From positions 1,371,501-1,435,500 of the forward strand of contig CM059974.1 in assembly GCA_030490835.1 (NCBI GenBank): a stretch of DNA of 64,000 nucleotides. The letters run 5' to 3'. The position numbers and the translations under genes were made by a program. Source of the stretch: Annona cherimola (Eukaryota; Streptophyta; Magnoliopsida; Magnoliales; Annonaceae). How positions within the stretch are numbered: the first letter of the stretch is position 1; every line of letters begins with the position of its first letter. The notes under the pieces were generated by a model, which ran no database searches, had not been told where the DNA came from, and worked only from the letters and a program-made list of their open reading frames with translations. Shown piece after piece: positions 36,601-49,111 of this stretch.

Positions 36601-37819
36601 AATATTGAATCCAGTAGGCACTTAGATCGCCACTGTTACGTCATCAAAAGGAAGCAATTCAAAATAGGGTGAAAAAGGAGGCAAAAGCTAGCTGCACTGT
36701 CCAGCGCACAATGAGGTGTCATGTTCAGTAATTATTTATTGTTTAATGAAGTGGACCACACGTGAAAACTCCAAAAATTAATGGGTATTTATTTATATAT
36801 CCGTATGCACGAATCAACACTATTTGTGTGTTGTAGTCTTTTCTCACTTAATTATTTTGGAACACTTACTCACGTTGAATCACCAAGTACCTAATGAAGA
36901 AACAGATTATGGCCGCATAACAGCTGCAAATTAGGTCAATTGACCAAATTCAGCCCCAATTTGGCACATGATTGGGTTAGAGTAGTTCCACGTTATAGAC
37001 AAGGATTGGGTCCCGAAACATAATCAAAATTAGGTTGGTTAAACCATCTTTGGACCATATTGACCCGGACGATCCACCTGCCTACATATACAATTTTAAA
37101 AAATAAAAATAAAAATAATCTATTCCTTTCTTATGTTTCACAAATTTATTACATGATTTATGATTAATGATATTTTGGTTTGACTTATTAACAGATGTTT
37201 TAATTGAGATATTATAATTTTCGAAGTTGATCTAAACTTTCAATCAGAATTATTACCAACTCGAGATGCAAAAGGAAGTTAGCCCGATTTCTATAAAAAG
37301 TAGGGTTAAGTTTATGTTCACCATGACCGGACTGAGCAAAACAAGTAAGGGTGATAGGGAGTCTTCTCCACGGAGTTTAAAAAATTATATATATTAAAAT
37401 TGGGTCTACCGGAAAGTCTGTGACCACATATTTTAATCTAATTGATGCTTTTTTTTAAAAAAAAAAAAAAAATTATCAATGCTGCGGGCGATTTAAAAAG
37501 AAAAAAACAACCAGCTAGCAATTATCTTTATCATGATGTGACTGGCCTCTCGAGTTTAGGTGCATGAACTTGATTTCTAGACACACATATATACGGGAAG
37601 AGAGAGAGAGTGAGAAATCGATTAGGCGGTTATAAGTCGTGTGCTAGTTGAATACGAGCACTTGCTTCTCTGAAAAGCACCCTAGCGCGGCCCCCAAGTC
37701 GGCTAAAGCTGGAGCTAGCTAGAATCTCTCTTCTCCAACCCCCTTTGAAAATTTTCTTCCTCCCCTTTGAACCTTTGAAAAGACCCACCTGCCAATTAGT
37801 CTTCCATCACTTATCAGGA

Positions 37820-37961
37820 CAAAAATATATGACGTGTCTTTTCTATCTTTCAACTCTTCCCTGTCTTTGTATTAACTCCCATCCATGCCACAAAAATATA
37901 TGACGTGTCTTTTCTATCTTTCAACTCTTCCCTGTCCTTCTATTAACTCCCATCCATGCCA
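37820..37961. repeat. 71-bp tandem duplication
   Basis: Two head-to-tail units, 37820-37890 and 37891-37961, with two visible mismatches (TCTTTGT versus TCCTTCT). Each unit contains ATGACGTGTC, which includes an ABRE-like ACGTGTC. Confidence 0.9.
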
Positions 37962-38143
37962 CATCCATGTAGAAAATGACCGCTAATAAACTAAATAAAG
38001 ATAAAAATAAATTAGCTAATGGCATATATATGCTCCCACGTTGTTGGCTGCTAATGGTAGTGCATTGTTGATACAAATTCAACCAGCCATCTCTAACGGC
38101 AGATATTCAACACTCAAAAATAAAAGTTCTAGTTTTTGACAAT

Positions 38144-38407
38144 GAGTGCGTTTGACCATGTTTAAAAGTTGTTAAGTTAAAATTTTTCACTTTTTATTAT
38201 TATTTTATTTTTAATAATTTCTTTATATTTTCCTATACAACTAACTTTCTTTTCAATCATTTCTACACAACTACATACACAACTCGTTTATCTATTTTAC
38301 CTTTATCATTTCTACTTATCATCATTACTTCTATTACATCATATCATTTTATAATTTTTACTCTCTAAAATTTTTCATCAAAGTTTTATCCATTCCCAAA
38401 CACACCC
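38144..38407. mobile_element. Tourist-like MITE (family A)
   Basis: Ends GAGTGCGTTTGACCATG and CATTCCCAAACACACCC, flanked on both sides by AAT. Core matches the other copies. Confidence 0.65.
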
Positions 38408-40479
38408 AATAAAAATTTTTCTTACAAGAAGTTAGAATTTCGGTGCTAAAGAAAATTTCATTGCCAATAACTAATGTTATATGGTATACTAAGAAAAATC
38501 TGACTGCCAATAGTTTATATTTTTATATGGCAACCATTTTTTAATTGTACAAGAATTTTCGTAAGCCAAAGAAACCGGTCTTACAGGTGAGAGCATTATC
38601 ATTTTCTTACTTATAAAATATCATCATAAGAATGAGAGTTTATTTTTTCCTTATATACATGTTTTGTTTAGTTGCCAATAAGAATTGCTAAAAATTAATT
38701 TTCTTACAGTGCAAGTATAAGACAGTGAACATGTAGACATTTAGCAACTGAATCGCTTTTTTTAAGGATGAGAAAAAGAAAAAAAAAAAAAGGAAATCAT
38801 AAGATAATCTAGTCTATAATCTAAACTGCGACTAATTGTGGCTGTACTAGCGAATGGTAACATATCAAATCAATCTTTTGCAAATGAATTTCTCGTGCTA
38901 TGGAAATCTACAATAGCTGACGAAGGGAGTGGTCAACATGATATTGAGACTAGTCCCATCGACCAAATGCGCCACATCTTATTATGCATACGTATTGTTA
39001 AAAATTAATATTGTCCATATATACTAATTTCAATTTTTAGCTCCTTTAATTCAAATGATGGTGTTGCTTTAATTTCATATTGTGTAAGGATACACATAGA
39101 GTCACACACACACACACACAAGTCTACAGTTCACACAAAAGACCAATAATTAGCTGATAATTAAAAGATCATCTCCACCAACTTAATCACACCATCTCTT
39201 TCAACAGAGAAAACGATGGCAAACCACCAATCTAATTACATCAGATGACATCAAGGACGTAATGCACAATTAATGGCTTTGGTGTTGAAATGGAAAGTTT
39301 AGCGGTCCATCAAGCAATCCAAAACAGCATCATTTTTTGTCTATAAAAATAAACTGCATCATTTTTCAACAGCGGAGCCAGTGATTATATCTTCCTTCCA
39401 ATTAGGATTCCTTGGGACATGGAGAACTAAAATACTCCATGTTCCATGAAACTTGGGTGCCTTGTACTCCTTAACTTGAATGTTCATAGAGTTTGACCCA
39501 CTATACGTGGCCTCATGATTTTTCAGATCAGGGTACTCCATCTAGTGAAGTGGGTAATTTTTAGCTTGCAAGCCTCACTACATTAAATAAATATTCAAAA
39601 AAAATTATCCATTTTCACAATTCAAAACAAAATATTAAATATATTTTTAAAATTACCAAATTTCATAAAAGTAAATATGTGGGGTCCACACGGGAATAAA
39701 ATTGTTTAAAAATATATATATAGGTTTGCCAACAAGAGCAATTACTGCGTTTTCTGGCCAGCGTATATAGATGATCATCCCCTTCTCATATATAAGTTCC
39801 TCTTCTATGAAATAGCACTTTGAAAATAGTCAATTTTACATCAAATGCAATCAAAAATAATTTTTAATGCAGCTATTACAATTTTGCTGCAAACAGTAAT
39901 AAACTTTGACTACAATTAATAAAGTTCTTAGTTGCACTTAGCAAATAAAACTGTGGCTACAAAAGGATTGTCACGTATAATAAATTTTATTGCAGTGAAT
40001 TTGATGTTGTCAAAGATAAAATTTATTGCAACGAAGTGAGCGTTAACCTGGGTACTTAGAAAGTACTTATGCTTATAATTTATGCAGTTATTTTGAATAG
40101 AATAAACCATTTTCAGAAATCAAGATTCCAGACATAGAAATGAAGAGTCCACCAGGGATCTAGCTGGCCCTAGAAATCTCTATGTTGACCTAACATGGGG
40201 TTCAAGAAACTCATTAATTAATTAATTAAGAGATGGAGATGTGCTACATGATTTGTAGTTGATGTATTATATACAATAATTAGTTGTTGTGTTTGGGTGA
40301 GATCCAGCTCGCATGAATGCATGCAAAGAAGCTAGTTAGCACTAGCATTAGTCCCATCATGATGTTGAAAGCAAACGAATCGAGGAGAACAGCTGTATTA
40401 ATTTAAAACACATGTTTGAGGATTGAGAACATGTTTTAAAGAAGCTTTTGGGCACGCATATATGCATCCAGTGTAAGAA

Positions 40480-40748
40480 AGGGGACGATCATTTGCCCTA
40501 GGTCCATCGGACCAAAAATTTTTTTTTTTTTTTTTTTTTAAGATTTTGTTATACAAATGTTAATATAAGTGTATTTAAGCTATAAATTAAGTTTTATTAT
40601 TTTCGAAAATGTGTATATATTTATTTTGTATTTTTAAACGTATGAATATTTTAGTCATTTTCTATTACCAGTTGTACAAAAATTTTGAAAAATAAGAATA
40701 TATGTTTTTTGCCCGATCGAATTGTAATCTAGCCCAAATGATTATGGC
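40480..40748. mobile_element. MITE with shared AT core and GATCATTTGCCC-type ends
   Basis: Left end GATCATTTGCCCTAGG; right end read inward AATCATTTGGGCTAGA. The core contains GTTAATATAAGTGTATTTAA and TAAATTAAGTTTTATTATTT, shared with seven other elements in the window. A run of about 22 T follows the left end. Confidence 0.55.
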
Positions 40749-41859
40749 ATGTGGAAGAAATAGACAACTCTTAAGCTTTTGGTATCAAAGTCTAAAAATT
40801 AACTTCCAAATAATTAATAAATGAGTGAAGTCTTCATCGAAGGACAAGTATGTTTGAATATAAAACTTTAGATATTATAAAACCTAGAAAAAAACAATTA
40901 TTTAATAACCATATTGTTTATGAAAACCCTCAATTTACTTGCAAAGTCGATCTCCCATAGTATTTGTCCTCTTTAATTAGTCTGCATGGGAAACGCGCAA
41001 AAGAAATTAAGTTCTCTTTTTTGGGGAAAAAATTGAAAAGTTGTCGGCACAACAGTACATAAAACCTGCTCCACACCTTTTTGCTCTCTGAGTGAAAAAA
41101 ATCTTGTTCTCCATTTAAAGGAGTAACGCACTCAAGTCAACGTGGAACATGGATGGAATACAGGTTTTGAAATAATTGAATTATACGGATAGCCCTATGA
41201 AAACATTATACAGGGAATGAATTTTCTCTCTTATGTGTTGTTGAGATGTAAAGAGGATGTCAAAGAGAAAACAAATGTTACTATAAAGACAAAAGATTTT
41301 TTTTTTTTTTAAAAAAAAAAATTTACATGATTGTGTATATATATAATAAAGTGTAATTTTTCGTTATATATAGGTAATTAAAATAAACAAAATGTTTGAT
41401 CAGGGCATGAGAATTCTGCCCACTTCACAATCCTCACGCCATAGAAGGATTTCTGTAAAATACCCTCATTCTCAGAATGAGAACACATGTAATAACGCTC
41501 ACTTGTGGGGGGAATGAAAACATGCATTACCAGCAGAACTAAAGATTTGAACTCAACACTTCTGCTAACCGTGGCAATTGACACTACCACTAGGGCACCG
41601 TCCTTGGTGGTTTACATTTAATATCTTAATTAAAAAGTTGTTTTCACATTTTTAATCTGCGCTACATGTAGTGTCCATATGCAACACGCCAACATTTGTT
41701 GCAAATGAAATTTAACAATATGCAACAATTTTGTATAGTAGCAGTATGACAGCTAAATATCAACTATGTACATAAACAAATACCAAATTTTGCATTACAT
41801 GTAGCAAAACAGTTTGGTGCATCCCATGATACGGAGATGCCATAAGAAATCTTCAAAAT

Positions 41860-42400
41860 TAAGTTTGTATATTTAGATTTTGCAAATATATATGTAGTTT
41901 GCATATCTTTTTTATAGGATAAACTAAATGCATCTGGGTGCACTTAACCTTGGTGCACCTAGGTGAGTTTAACCCATTTTTTATTTTTTAAAAATTTTTA
42001 TATAACTGTTAATCTATGTGTATTTAACATGTCTAACAAATTTTGTCATTTTGGAAGATTTTTAAAATATTTTTTTGATTTTTGAAAATTAGTGGCACTG
42101 TTTTTCAAAAATTAAAAAATTAAAAAATATATACACATATTAAATACACTTAGATTAACAGTTGTATAAAGAAAATTTAAAAATAAAAAGTGGATTAAAG
42201 CACCTAAGTGCACTATATCAAAGCCCTCTTTCTAAGCAAATATATCCACGCCACGACAGTGTATTAATAATATTATATTAGTATGGGCATATTTGTAATT
42301 ATGGTCAAACTACATGAGAGTTCTTCATGATTTTTGAAACTATGTAGGTATATTTGCAATTATAGTAAAAAAAAATAGGTATATTTACCTATACAAAAGT
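41860..42400. mobile_element. Family G foldback interrupted by another MITE (about 41930-42230)
   Basis: The outer sequence (TTTTGCAAATATATATGTAG, then AAGCAAATATATCCACGCC) is continuous in the intact copies at 31.4 and 33.2 kb. The insert has ends GCATCTGGGTGCACTTAACC and GCACCTAAGTGCACTATATC and the shared AT core. Confidence 0.6.
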
Positions 42401-42921
42401 ACCTTTTAGTATGACTATTTTATTAGTTTCTCCCATTTTTTGTCACCACTTAAATGACCTAATAATTGTTCTGCATGTGGATAATGATGTATAAGATGGG
42501 TGGTTCAAGATTCAAGGTTGGCCAAAGACACTTATCTTGTTTATCCTACTTCTGAAGTTGTCCTCCATGAATTGTTGTTTGATCATCAAGAGAGTAACAT
42601 AATGAAAAGACATGTCTCCTATTCCCCGTTCCCTTAGCAGACCTTTTCTTCTCATTTTTACTTTGTGGGCAACTCCCAAAATTATTTGCCACCATTAGGT
42701 GATATGACAAAAACCCAGCTGGAATTGATGGGGTTAGCAACTCTTTCAAACGCCCCACCTAACCCAACATAGACGATGTGTTTGCCCTGACAGTGACTTA
42801 GTGATCCCAGTCATTTTCACCGTATGTGCCCACCAAAGACCATACCCTGTCAAACATATGCTTCCAAGCATTGCTGACGAACTCCCCATTTATCTCTTTC
42901 CATCTTTAAAAATCTGCTTCC

Positions 42922-42931
42922 TTATATATAC
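42922..42931 (+). promoter_or_regulatory. candidate TATA box of the NPF7.3-like gene
   Basis: TTATATATAC lies about 190 bases before the ATG at 43113. It is followed by a pyrimidine-rich leader (CTTCTTCCCTTCTC and a run of C around 42960-42990), typical of plant 5' UTRs. Predicted transcription start is near 42955; no upstream ATG with a long reading frame interrupts the leader. Confidence 0.5.
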
Positions 42932-43112
42932 CTCCATATATGCACACCTTTCTTCGCCAACTTCTTCCCTTCTCAACCTCCTCCCCCCCACGTTTTCTGT
43001 CTCAATATTGTAGCTAGCTACATCACTTCATTCATTACACATATCTAATTTCTTGGCTCTTTATCTACACCATCAATTGGTGATCGGTGATCAAGATCTT
43101 TAGGAGAATCAA

Positions 43113-46100
43113 ATGGCCAGCTTTGAAGAGTATAAAAGGGTTAGTGCTGCCTCATCTGTGTTTTGATTGCCACATGAGCTTGTGTTTTGTAACAAGCAAT
43201 AGACCTTTGAATTTGGCCCACTACTCAAAATATTTGCAACATGGTTTTGGCTACCATTAGATATTTTTTAATTTATTACAATAGATACTAATTAGCTTAC
43301 CTTAATTTTTAACAATAATAATACAATGACAGTTGCAAAAGTCATTTTTTGGCTAGAAGAGAAAAAAAAAAAAAAAAAAAAAATTATTGTCATTGGTTCT
43401 GTTTGGCATTTGGGAAAAGAAAAAAATTCCCCACTTTATTTGCACTTTTTATGTGATTTAACATCTAAACTACCTAACTATTTTACATGTTTAAATTATT
43501 CTGTATCTTCAATTATTATTTCACATTCTTATACAAATATTATTTCTAGTTTTTTCTCTTTACTCCCAAGAATTATCCTAATCACATCATATCACTCTTA
43601 CACTAAATTTTTTTTCATAATTTTCCACTTTTTTTCTTTATTGCCAAAGCACCGACTGTTTTGCACTTTTAAAAGATCATTGCTAAACCTGTTATGGCCG
43701 ACTTATTGCCATTGAGTTACAGCAGCATCATAAAGAGAATAGATACACACGGGGATAGTTTTCATCGTGGCTAATTTTCTTTTTTTTTTAATGTTCTTCG
43801 TCTAAAATTCTAGTTGATGGGTGTAATATCTTATATATGGATTTGGGATATAACAATGTTGAACGTGCAATTGGACCATCTATATACGGAGTGTGAGTCA
43901 CAAATCCAATGAGTGTGAATATGGAAAAACTGATATTGGATGCAACTTGATTCGAATCAGGGGAAAAGTGCAGAAGGCAAAGAAAGCGGAGTTGGAAACA
44001 AGATAGGAAGAAAGCAAGAAGACGAATGCACGCAAGATGGGTCTATTGATCGGCGAGGACACCCAGCAATCAAAAGGAAGAGTGGAGGATGGAAATCTGG
44101 AGTTTTGTTGCTTGGTAATCTCTCCTCGCACCGACATACAAACTCTAGTAATTAAATTATTATTTTTTAAAAAAAAGAAACCGTCTCTGTACCATTTGTT
44201 TCTGTTTAATCACATGTGCATGTGTTACCCTTCTTTTTGGTTGTCTAGTTCCATAATCTGAGTCTTATACGTCTAGTTTTGATTTTTTACCTATTTTTAT
44301 TTTAAGAATAAAAATATATAAAAAATGTAAAATTTGACATGATGACCAATCATAGCAAAACCCGCATACCTATGAAAAAACAAATAATAAAAAAAAATAT
44401 TTGGAAAGGAAAGTTTTTTTTAGCTGCCCCATGGCTAACACGCGGGTGGCCATATGGGATCAGAACCCAACACATATATATACAGGGTGTGTTTGAGAAT
44501 GAATAAAACTTTTGGTGAAAAATTTTGAAGAATAAAAGTTGTCAAATGATGTGATATGATGGAGATAATAATGAGCAGTAAAGAGAATAAAGTTAAAATA
44601 GAAAGGTTAGTTGTATAGGTAATTGTGTAGAAATGATTGAAAAGTAGGGTGGTTTGTGTTGGAAGATGTAAAAAAATAATTAAAAAATAGAAGAGTTGTA
44701 GAGAATGAAAAGTTTTAAATTGAAAAGTTTTAAGTGAAAACTTTTTGTCATTGCCAAACACCCCCACAATTTGTTAGTGTTATCTTTCTCTTCTTTTTAT
44801 TAATTATTATTATTAGCGCTGTAGCTGCTGTTGTTGCTGCAGCAGCATGAAAACATTCTGATGAATTGGATTAATTTTTTGGCTATTGCATCAACCTAGA
44901 TTATGATTATTTTAATTGAAAATTGTTGATTATGTACAACGAATAGCTGAGGTTATTAAGGAATTTAAATCGAATGAGTAAAAGCCGTTTACTACGACAG
45001 AAGAAAAATGGTGAAAACCGTTATTAAAGCCACTCTTCTTGCAGTCTATAACTAAAGTTAAAAGAAAATACTTCGCAAATAATAGAATTATAAGGGACTA
45101 TCATATGTTATTTTTTAAAAAATAAATCAGTATTTTTCTCATTTCATATACACTTTATATTTTCCAGAAATTCCCTTTTCAGAAGTTTTAGGAAAGAAAA
45201 AAGTCGTAAACAACAAAACTTTGTTGGGTCAAAAATAGCTATTAAATATTGTCTTATTTCCAGAGCGTAGGAAAGGCGTGCATGCGTATATCATGCTGCA
45301 TGCCATGCCATGCCAAACCACCATAAGACAAGCCGGATTTTTCTGCCCAGCTGCTTTTAATTATAAACGGATGCTTCCTTCTTATGCACGCATGTGTCTC
45401 CTTTAATTAATTTCCACAGGTCACACATATTTAGATGAAAAAGTAACATTTCGAATGTGTGCAGAAATTAAATTAGTGAACTGGGGCTAACACTTGCCAA
45501 ATTGGAATAATTTGAAATGTAGAATTCAGCATATTTCAATGAACAATTCGCTGATTTTGAAAATTGTAAATTAATTAATAAAACATCTGTGCTTTAAAAT
45601 TTTAAAAAAATTAGGGTTAATTTCAAATATACATACTACATTTTCCTTTAATTATAAATATATTCACTGAGTTTAAAAACTTCACATATACCCATTAAGT
45701 ATTTCATTAATTTCAAATATACCCAATATGACAATTAGAAACTTTTAATAATTTTAAAATCTCAAAATACTCCTTATTGATCTAGCATATTATCATTGAT
45801 GTCATATCCACATTATTAAAATTTATTTTTCTTAGCTTCTTTCTCAAGTTGGATGAATTCCCGTCATACTGTTCAACTTCTGTTATAGCTAAATTACTAT
45901 TATTATTAAATAATAAGGGGCATTTTGGACTTTTGATGATAAATAATGGTAATTTTTAATTGTGCCTGATGGAATGGGTATGACTGAAATTTTGCACATA
46001 CTTAGTGAGTATATTTGTAATTGAAGAGTGATTTTGTTAGTCCGGGCTAAGCTAGTGCTCCGCTTAGTCCGTCTCAAAAAATTCATTTACAATAATTTTT

Positions 46101-49100
46101 TTTTATTTTCTCTTTATACACTTTCTTATCTAAGTGTATTTAATATATAAACCAAGTTTTGCCTTTTTTATATTTATATTTTTTTTACGTTTTTAAAAAT
46201 AGGAGTATTTTAAATACATATACATGCATAGATATTTAAAAATCTCAAAAGTATATACATATACCCAAAGATAGTAAAACTTGATTTAAACGTTAAATAT
46301 ACTTTGCAAACGGATTTTTATATATGAGCTAAGCGAGACATTTACTTAAACCAGGCTAACAGGATCATTTCTTTTTATAATTAAGGGCAAATATAATGGG
46401 TACATTTGAAATTAACCCAAAAAATAAATGCATATGTATAAATGATCATGCTGTGCACGATTTTAAATAAATGTGATTCCAAATGTTTTCCAAGACATTA
46501 AAGTTATCTTCAATCCATGTTACATATCTAGTTGGAAGTATCTTCTGAACCATGAAAATTCATAATTAAGAGCCGGATAAGAAAATAGTTACTGAATTAG
46601 TGAAAAAAAGATTAATTACAACTATTATGGAAACCAACTGAATTAGTGAAAAAAAGATTAATTACAACTATTATGGAAACCAAAGATTCTTTTAAAAATA
46701 ATTTGTGGTTGATATTAGTTAACACATGAATGATGGACAGTGAATCAAGGGCTTGCTACTCTTGCCTTCTTTGGGGTGGGAGTGAACCTGGTGCTTTTCT
46801 TGACGAGGGTTCTGCAACAGAACAATGCTGAGGCAGCAAATAACGTGAGCAAGTGGACAGGAACGGTCTACATCTTCTCTTTACTTGGTGCTTTCCTCAG
46901 CGATTCTTACTGGGGCAGATACAAGACATGTGCCATTTTCCAGATCATCTTTGTGCTGGTAATTCACTTGATTGATTATGCGTGCCACCCACTTTAGTTA
47001 GTTTACTTGTAGACCCCATGCTAATTACTTATAATTAACACATATATAACTGATGTTAACATGCATTTTGTTAGTTTTTTCTTTGTTAATTTGCCAATTG
47101 TTTGTTGATGATGGATGGCAGGGACTGGTGCTGCTGTCCATTGCCTCACATCTTTTCCTGCTGAAGCCAGCAGGGTGTGGAGATGAGCAATCCTTGTGTG
47201 GGCCCCACTCCACCCTGCAGAAGGGTGTGTTCTATCTAGCCGTCTACCTGATTGCCCTTGGGAATGGAGGATATCAGCCATCCATTGCCACCTTTGGGGC
47301 TGATCAGTTTGATGAGGAAGACCCACAAGAGGGCCACTCCAAAGTGGCCTTTTTCAGCTATTTCTACCTGGCTTTGAACCTCGGCTCTCTCTTCTCCAAC
47401 ACCATTTTGGGGTATTTTGAGGACAATGGGATGTGGGCATTGGGGTTTTGGGTCTCTAGTGCATCTGCCTTCGTTGCATTGCTGCTCTTCCTCTGTGGAA
47501 CCCCCAGGTATAGGCACTTCAGACCAGGTGGGAACCCTCTCCCCAGGGTCCTCCAGGTTGCTTTTGCGACCTTGAAGAAATGGAAGGTTGAGATGCCTTC
47601 AGATGCTGAGAATCTGCACGAAGTTGATGGGAAAGAATCCACCACCATTCGTGGAGGTAGAAAGATCCTCCACAGCCAAGAATTCAAGTAAGGCTCATTG
47701 CCATATATCCAACATGCAAATGCAAACTGCATGATCATAAGGTCTACTTCATATCATTACATAAGTTATATAAATGAGATGTTATTACTTCATCAGAAAA
47801 ATATCATCATTATCATCATCATAAGCCATTTCCCATCTAAGTGATGTTAACTATACAGATTCTGCTATGCCAGTTTTCACCTAATCAAGTTTTTAGTAAT
47901 CTTTAATGTTTTCATATCTTATTTGATTATTTTCATCTATGTTTTTTTGGCTCTTTATCAGGAGACTGGAACAGTAATTAAGAAAGATTGAAAACACTGG
48001 AGTTTACCAAGAGCATAAATCAAGATAAATAAGAATGATGCAACAAAATCCATATAGGAGATGCAAAATAGGTGGAAAGCAGCAAATGATGATGACAATG
48101 ATGACCATTAATATTTTTTATGAATAATTTATCTATTTTACTATTTCCTGCTGACATCATTTTTACTACTGCTGACATTTTCTTTCCCTTGTCTAGCCCT
48201 TGTCCCTATTCAAGCAAGTTAACTGATTCGTGACGTCTTTTGTTCTCCTTAGGTTCTTGGACAGAGCTGCAGTCATCACAGCTGAGGACTACACCATCCA
48301 AGATCAGGCCATGGCTTACAACCCATGGCGCCTTTGCACTGTAACACAAGTAGAAGAAGTAAAATGCATACTGAGACTCCTCCCCATTTGGCTCTGCACC
48401 ATCATCTATTCCGTGGTGTTCACCCAGATGGCTTCTCTCTTCGTTGAGCAAGGCGCAGTCATGAAAACCAACATCTCAAAATTCCACATCCCTCCTGCGA
48501 GCATGTCATCCTTCGACATCCTCAGTGTTGCTCTGTTTATCTTCTTCTACAGGCACTTCCTCGATCCCCTCGTCAGTCGATTGAACAAGAATAGCTCAGG
48601 AGGGTTAACCGAATTACAGAGGATGGGTGTGGGACTTGTGATTGCGATAATGGCTATGGTTTCAGCAGGAATTGTAGAGCGCTATAGGCTGAAATACTCA
48701 GACGCGGATTGCTACAGATGCTTGAGCATACTCTGGCAAATACCACAGTACATGCTGATTGGAGCATCCGAGGTGTTCATGTATGTGGGTCAGTTGGAGT
48801 TCTTCAATGGGCAGGCACCAGATGGGCTGAAGAGCTTTGGGAGTGCTCTTTGCATGACTTCCATTTCCTTAGGGAACTATGTCAGCAGTTTGCTGGTGAC
48901 CATAGTCATGGAAATCACTAGCAAGGGTAGAAGTCCAGGTTGGATTCCAGGCAACCTGAACAAAGGCCACATGGACAGGTTCTATTTCCTTCTGGCAGCT
49001 CTGACAACCGTAGATTTCGTGGTCTATGTGGCATGTGCAAAGTGGTACAGGTATATCAAAATGGAGGGGAGATGTAGGGACAACAATGACGAGGAGATTG

Positions 49101-49111
49101 ACAAGGTGTAG
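43113..49111 (+). CDS. NPF7.3: NRT1/PTR family transporter, NPF7.3 (NRT1.5)-like, complete, 5 exons
   Basis: Plasma-membrane transporter of the MFS/POT fold. Arabidopsis NPF7.3/NRT1.5 has been linked to nitrate loading of xylem, K+/H+ antiport and indole-3-butyric acid transport (family knowledge; the substrate here is inferred). Exons: 43113-43139, 43961-44114, 46741-46958, 47122-47687, 48253-49111, all GT-AG and in frame, 607 aa. Seen: the clade motif NQGLATLAFFGVGVN in TM1, LSDSYWGRY after TM2, NGGYQPSIATFGADQFDEE (PTR signature), the central hydrophilic loop ending HSQEFKFLDRAA, NPWRLCTVTQVEEVK, QMASLFVEQG, EVFMYVGQLEFF and the C-terminal GWIPGNLNKGHMDRFYFLLA. The usual NPF ExxER proton-coupling motif in TM1 is absent (residues 63-67 are QGLAT). 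Exon 1 codes for only nine residues (MASFEEYKR); it was chosen because it follows a TATA box and leader, ends at GTTAGT in phase 0 and resembles the known NPF7.3 N-terminus. Intron 2 (2.6 kb) is full of MITEs. Confidence 0.93.
43395..43654. mobile_element. Degenerate Tourist-like MITE in NPF intron 1
   Basis: Begins GGTTCTGTTTGGCATTTGGG and ends TTATTGCCAAAGCACC, with an AT-rich core of the family type. Confidence 0.45.
44485..44765. mobile_element. Tourist-like MITE (family A) in NPF intron 2
   Basis: Ends GGGTGTGTTTGAGAATG and CATTGCCAAACACCCCC; ACA on both sides (44482-44484 and 44766-44768). At 281 bp it is the best-preserved family A copy. Confidence 0.75.
45612..46418. mobile_element. 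Foldback element in NPF intron 2 with nested MITE at 46026-46374
   Basis: Outer ends GGGTTAATTTCAAATATAC and GTACATTTGAAATTAACCC. The inner element has AGTGATTTTGTTAGTCCGGG on the left and, read inward from the right, AAATGATCCTGTTAGCCTGG. It is a decayed relative of the Mutator-like MITE at 7451-7850. Flanking TGTAATTGA and TATAATTAA are compatible with a diverged 9-bp duplication. Confidence 0.6.
46591..46682 (+). repeat. Perfect 46-bp tandem duplication before NPF exon 3
   Basis: Units 46591-46636 and 46637-46682 are identical, starting ACTGAATTAGTG and ending GGAAACCA. The repeat ends 58 bases before the exon 3 acceptor, so it lies in or next to the branch-point region of intron 2. Confidence 0.9.

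Larger units (their letters stand above)
36610..42900. other. Gene-free intergenic upstream of the NPF gene
   Basis: No gene recognised. Contents I can name are the 71-bp tandem repeat at 37820, a Tourist MITE at 38144-38407, a CA microsatellite at about 39106-39120, a MITE at 40480-40748 and nested elements at 41860-42400. The 60-codon minus frame at 39359-39541 is unsupported. Confidence 0.45.

Noticed and set aside
39359..39541. 60-codon minus-strand frame with fairly protein-like composition
   Set aside because: No family recognised, no promoter or splice partner seen; too short to claim as a gene.
46740..46742. Translation start of the NPF gene at GTG 46740
   Set aside because: This is the last base of the intron acceptor AG plus TG; homology continues upstream into the exon at 43961-44114.
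47364..47738. 124-codon minus-strand frame
   Set aside because: Shadow of NPF exon 4 on the opposite strand.
18338..49111. KAO plus NPF transporter as a gibberellin synthesis and transport cluster
   Set aside because: Some NPF proteins move gibberellins, but this one belongs to the NPF7.3 clade and lies 20 kb away across a transposon-filled gap; proximity alone is not evidence.
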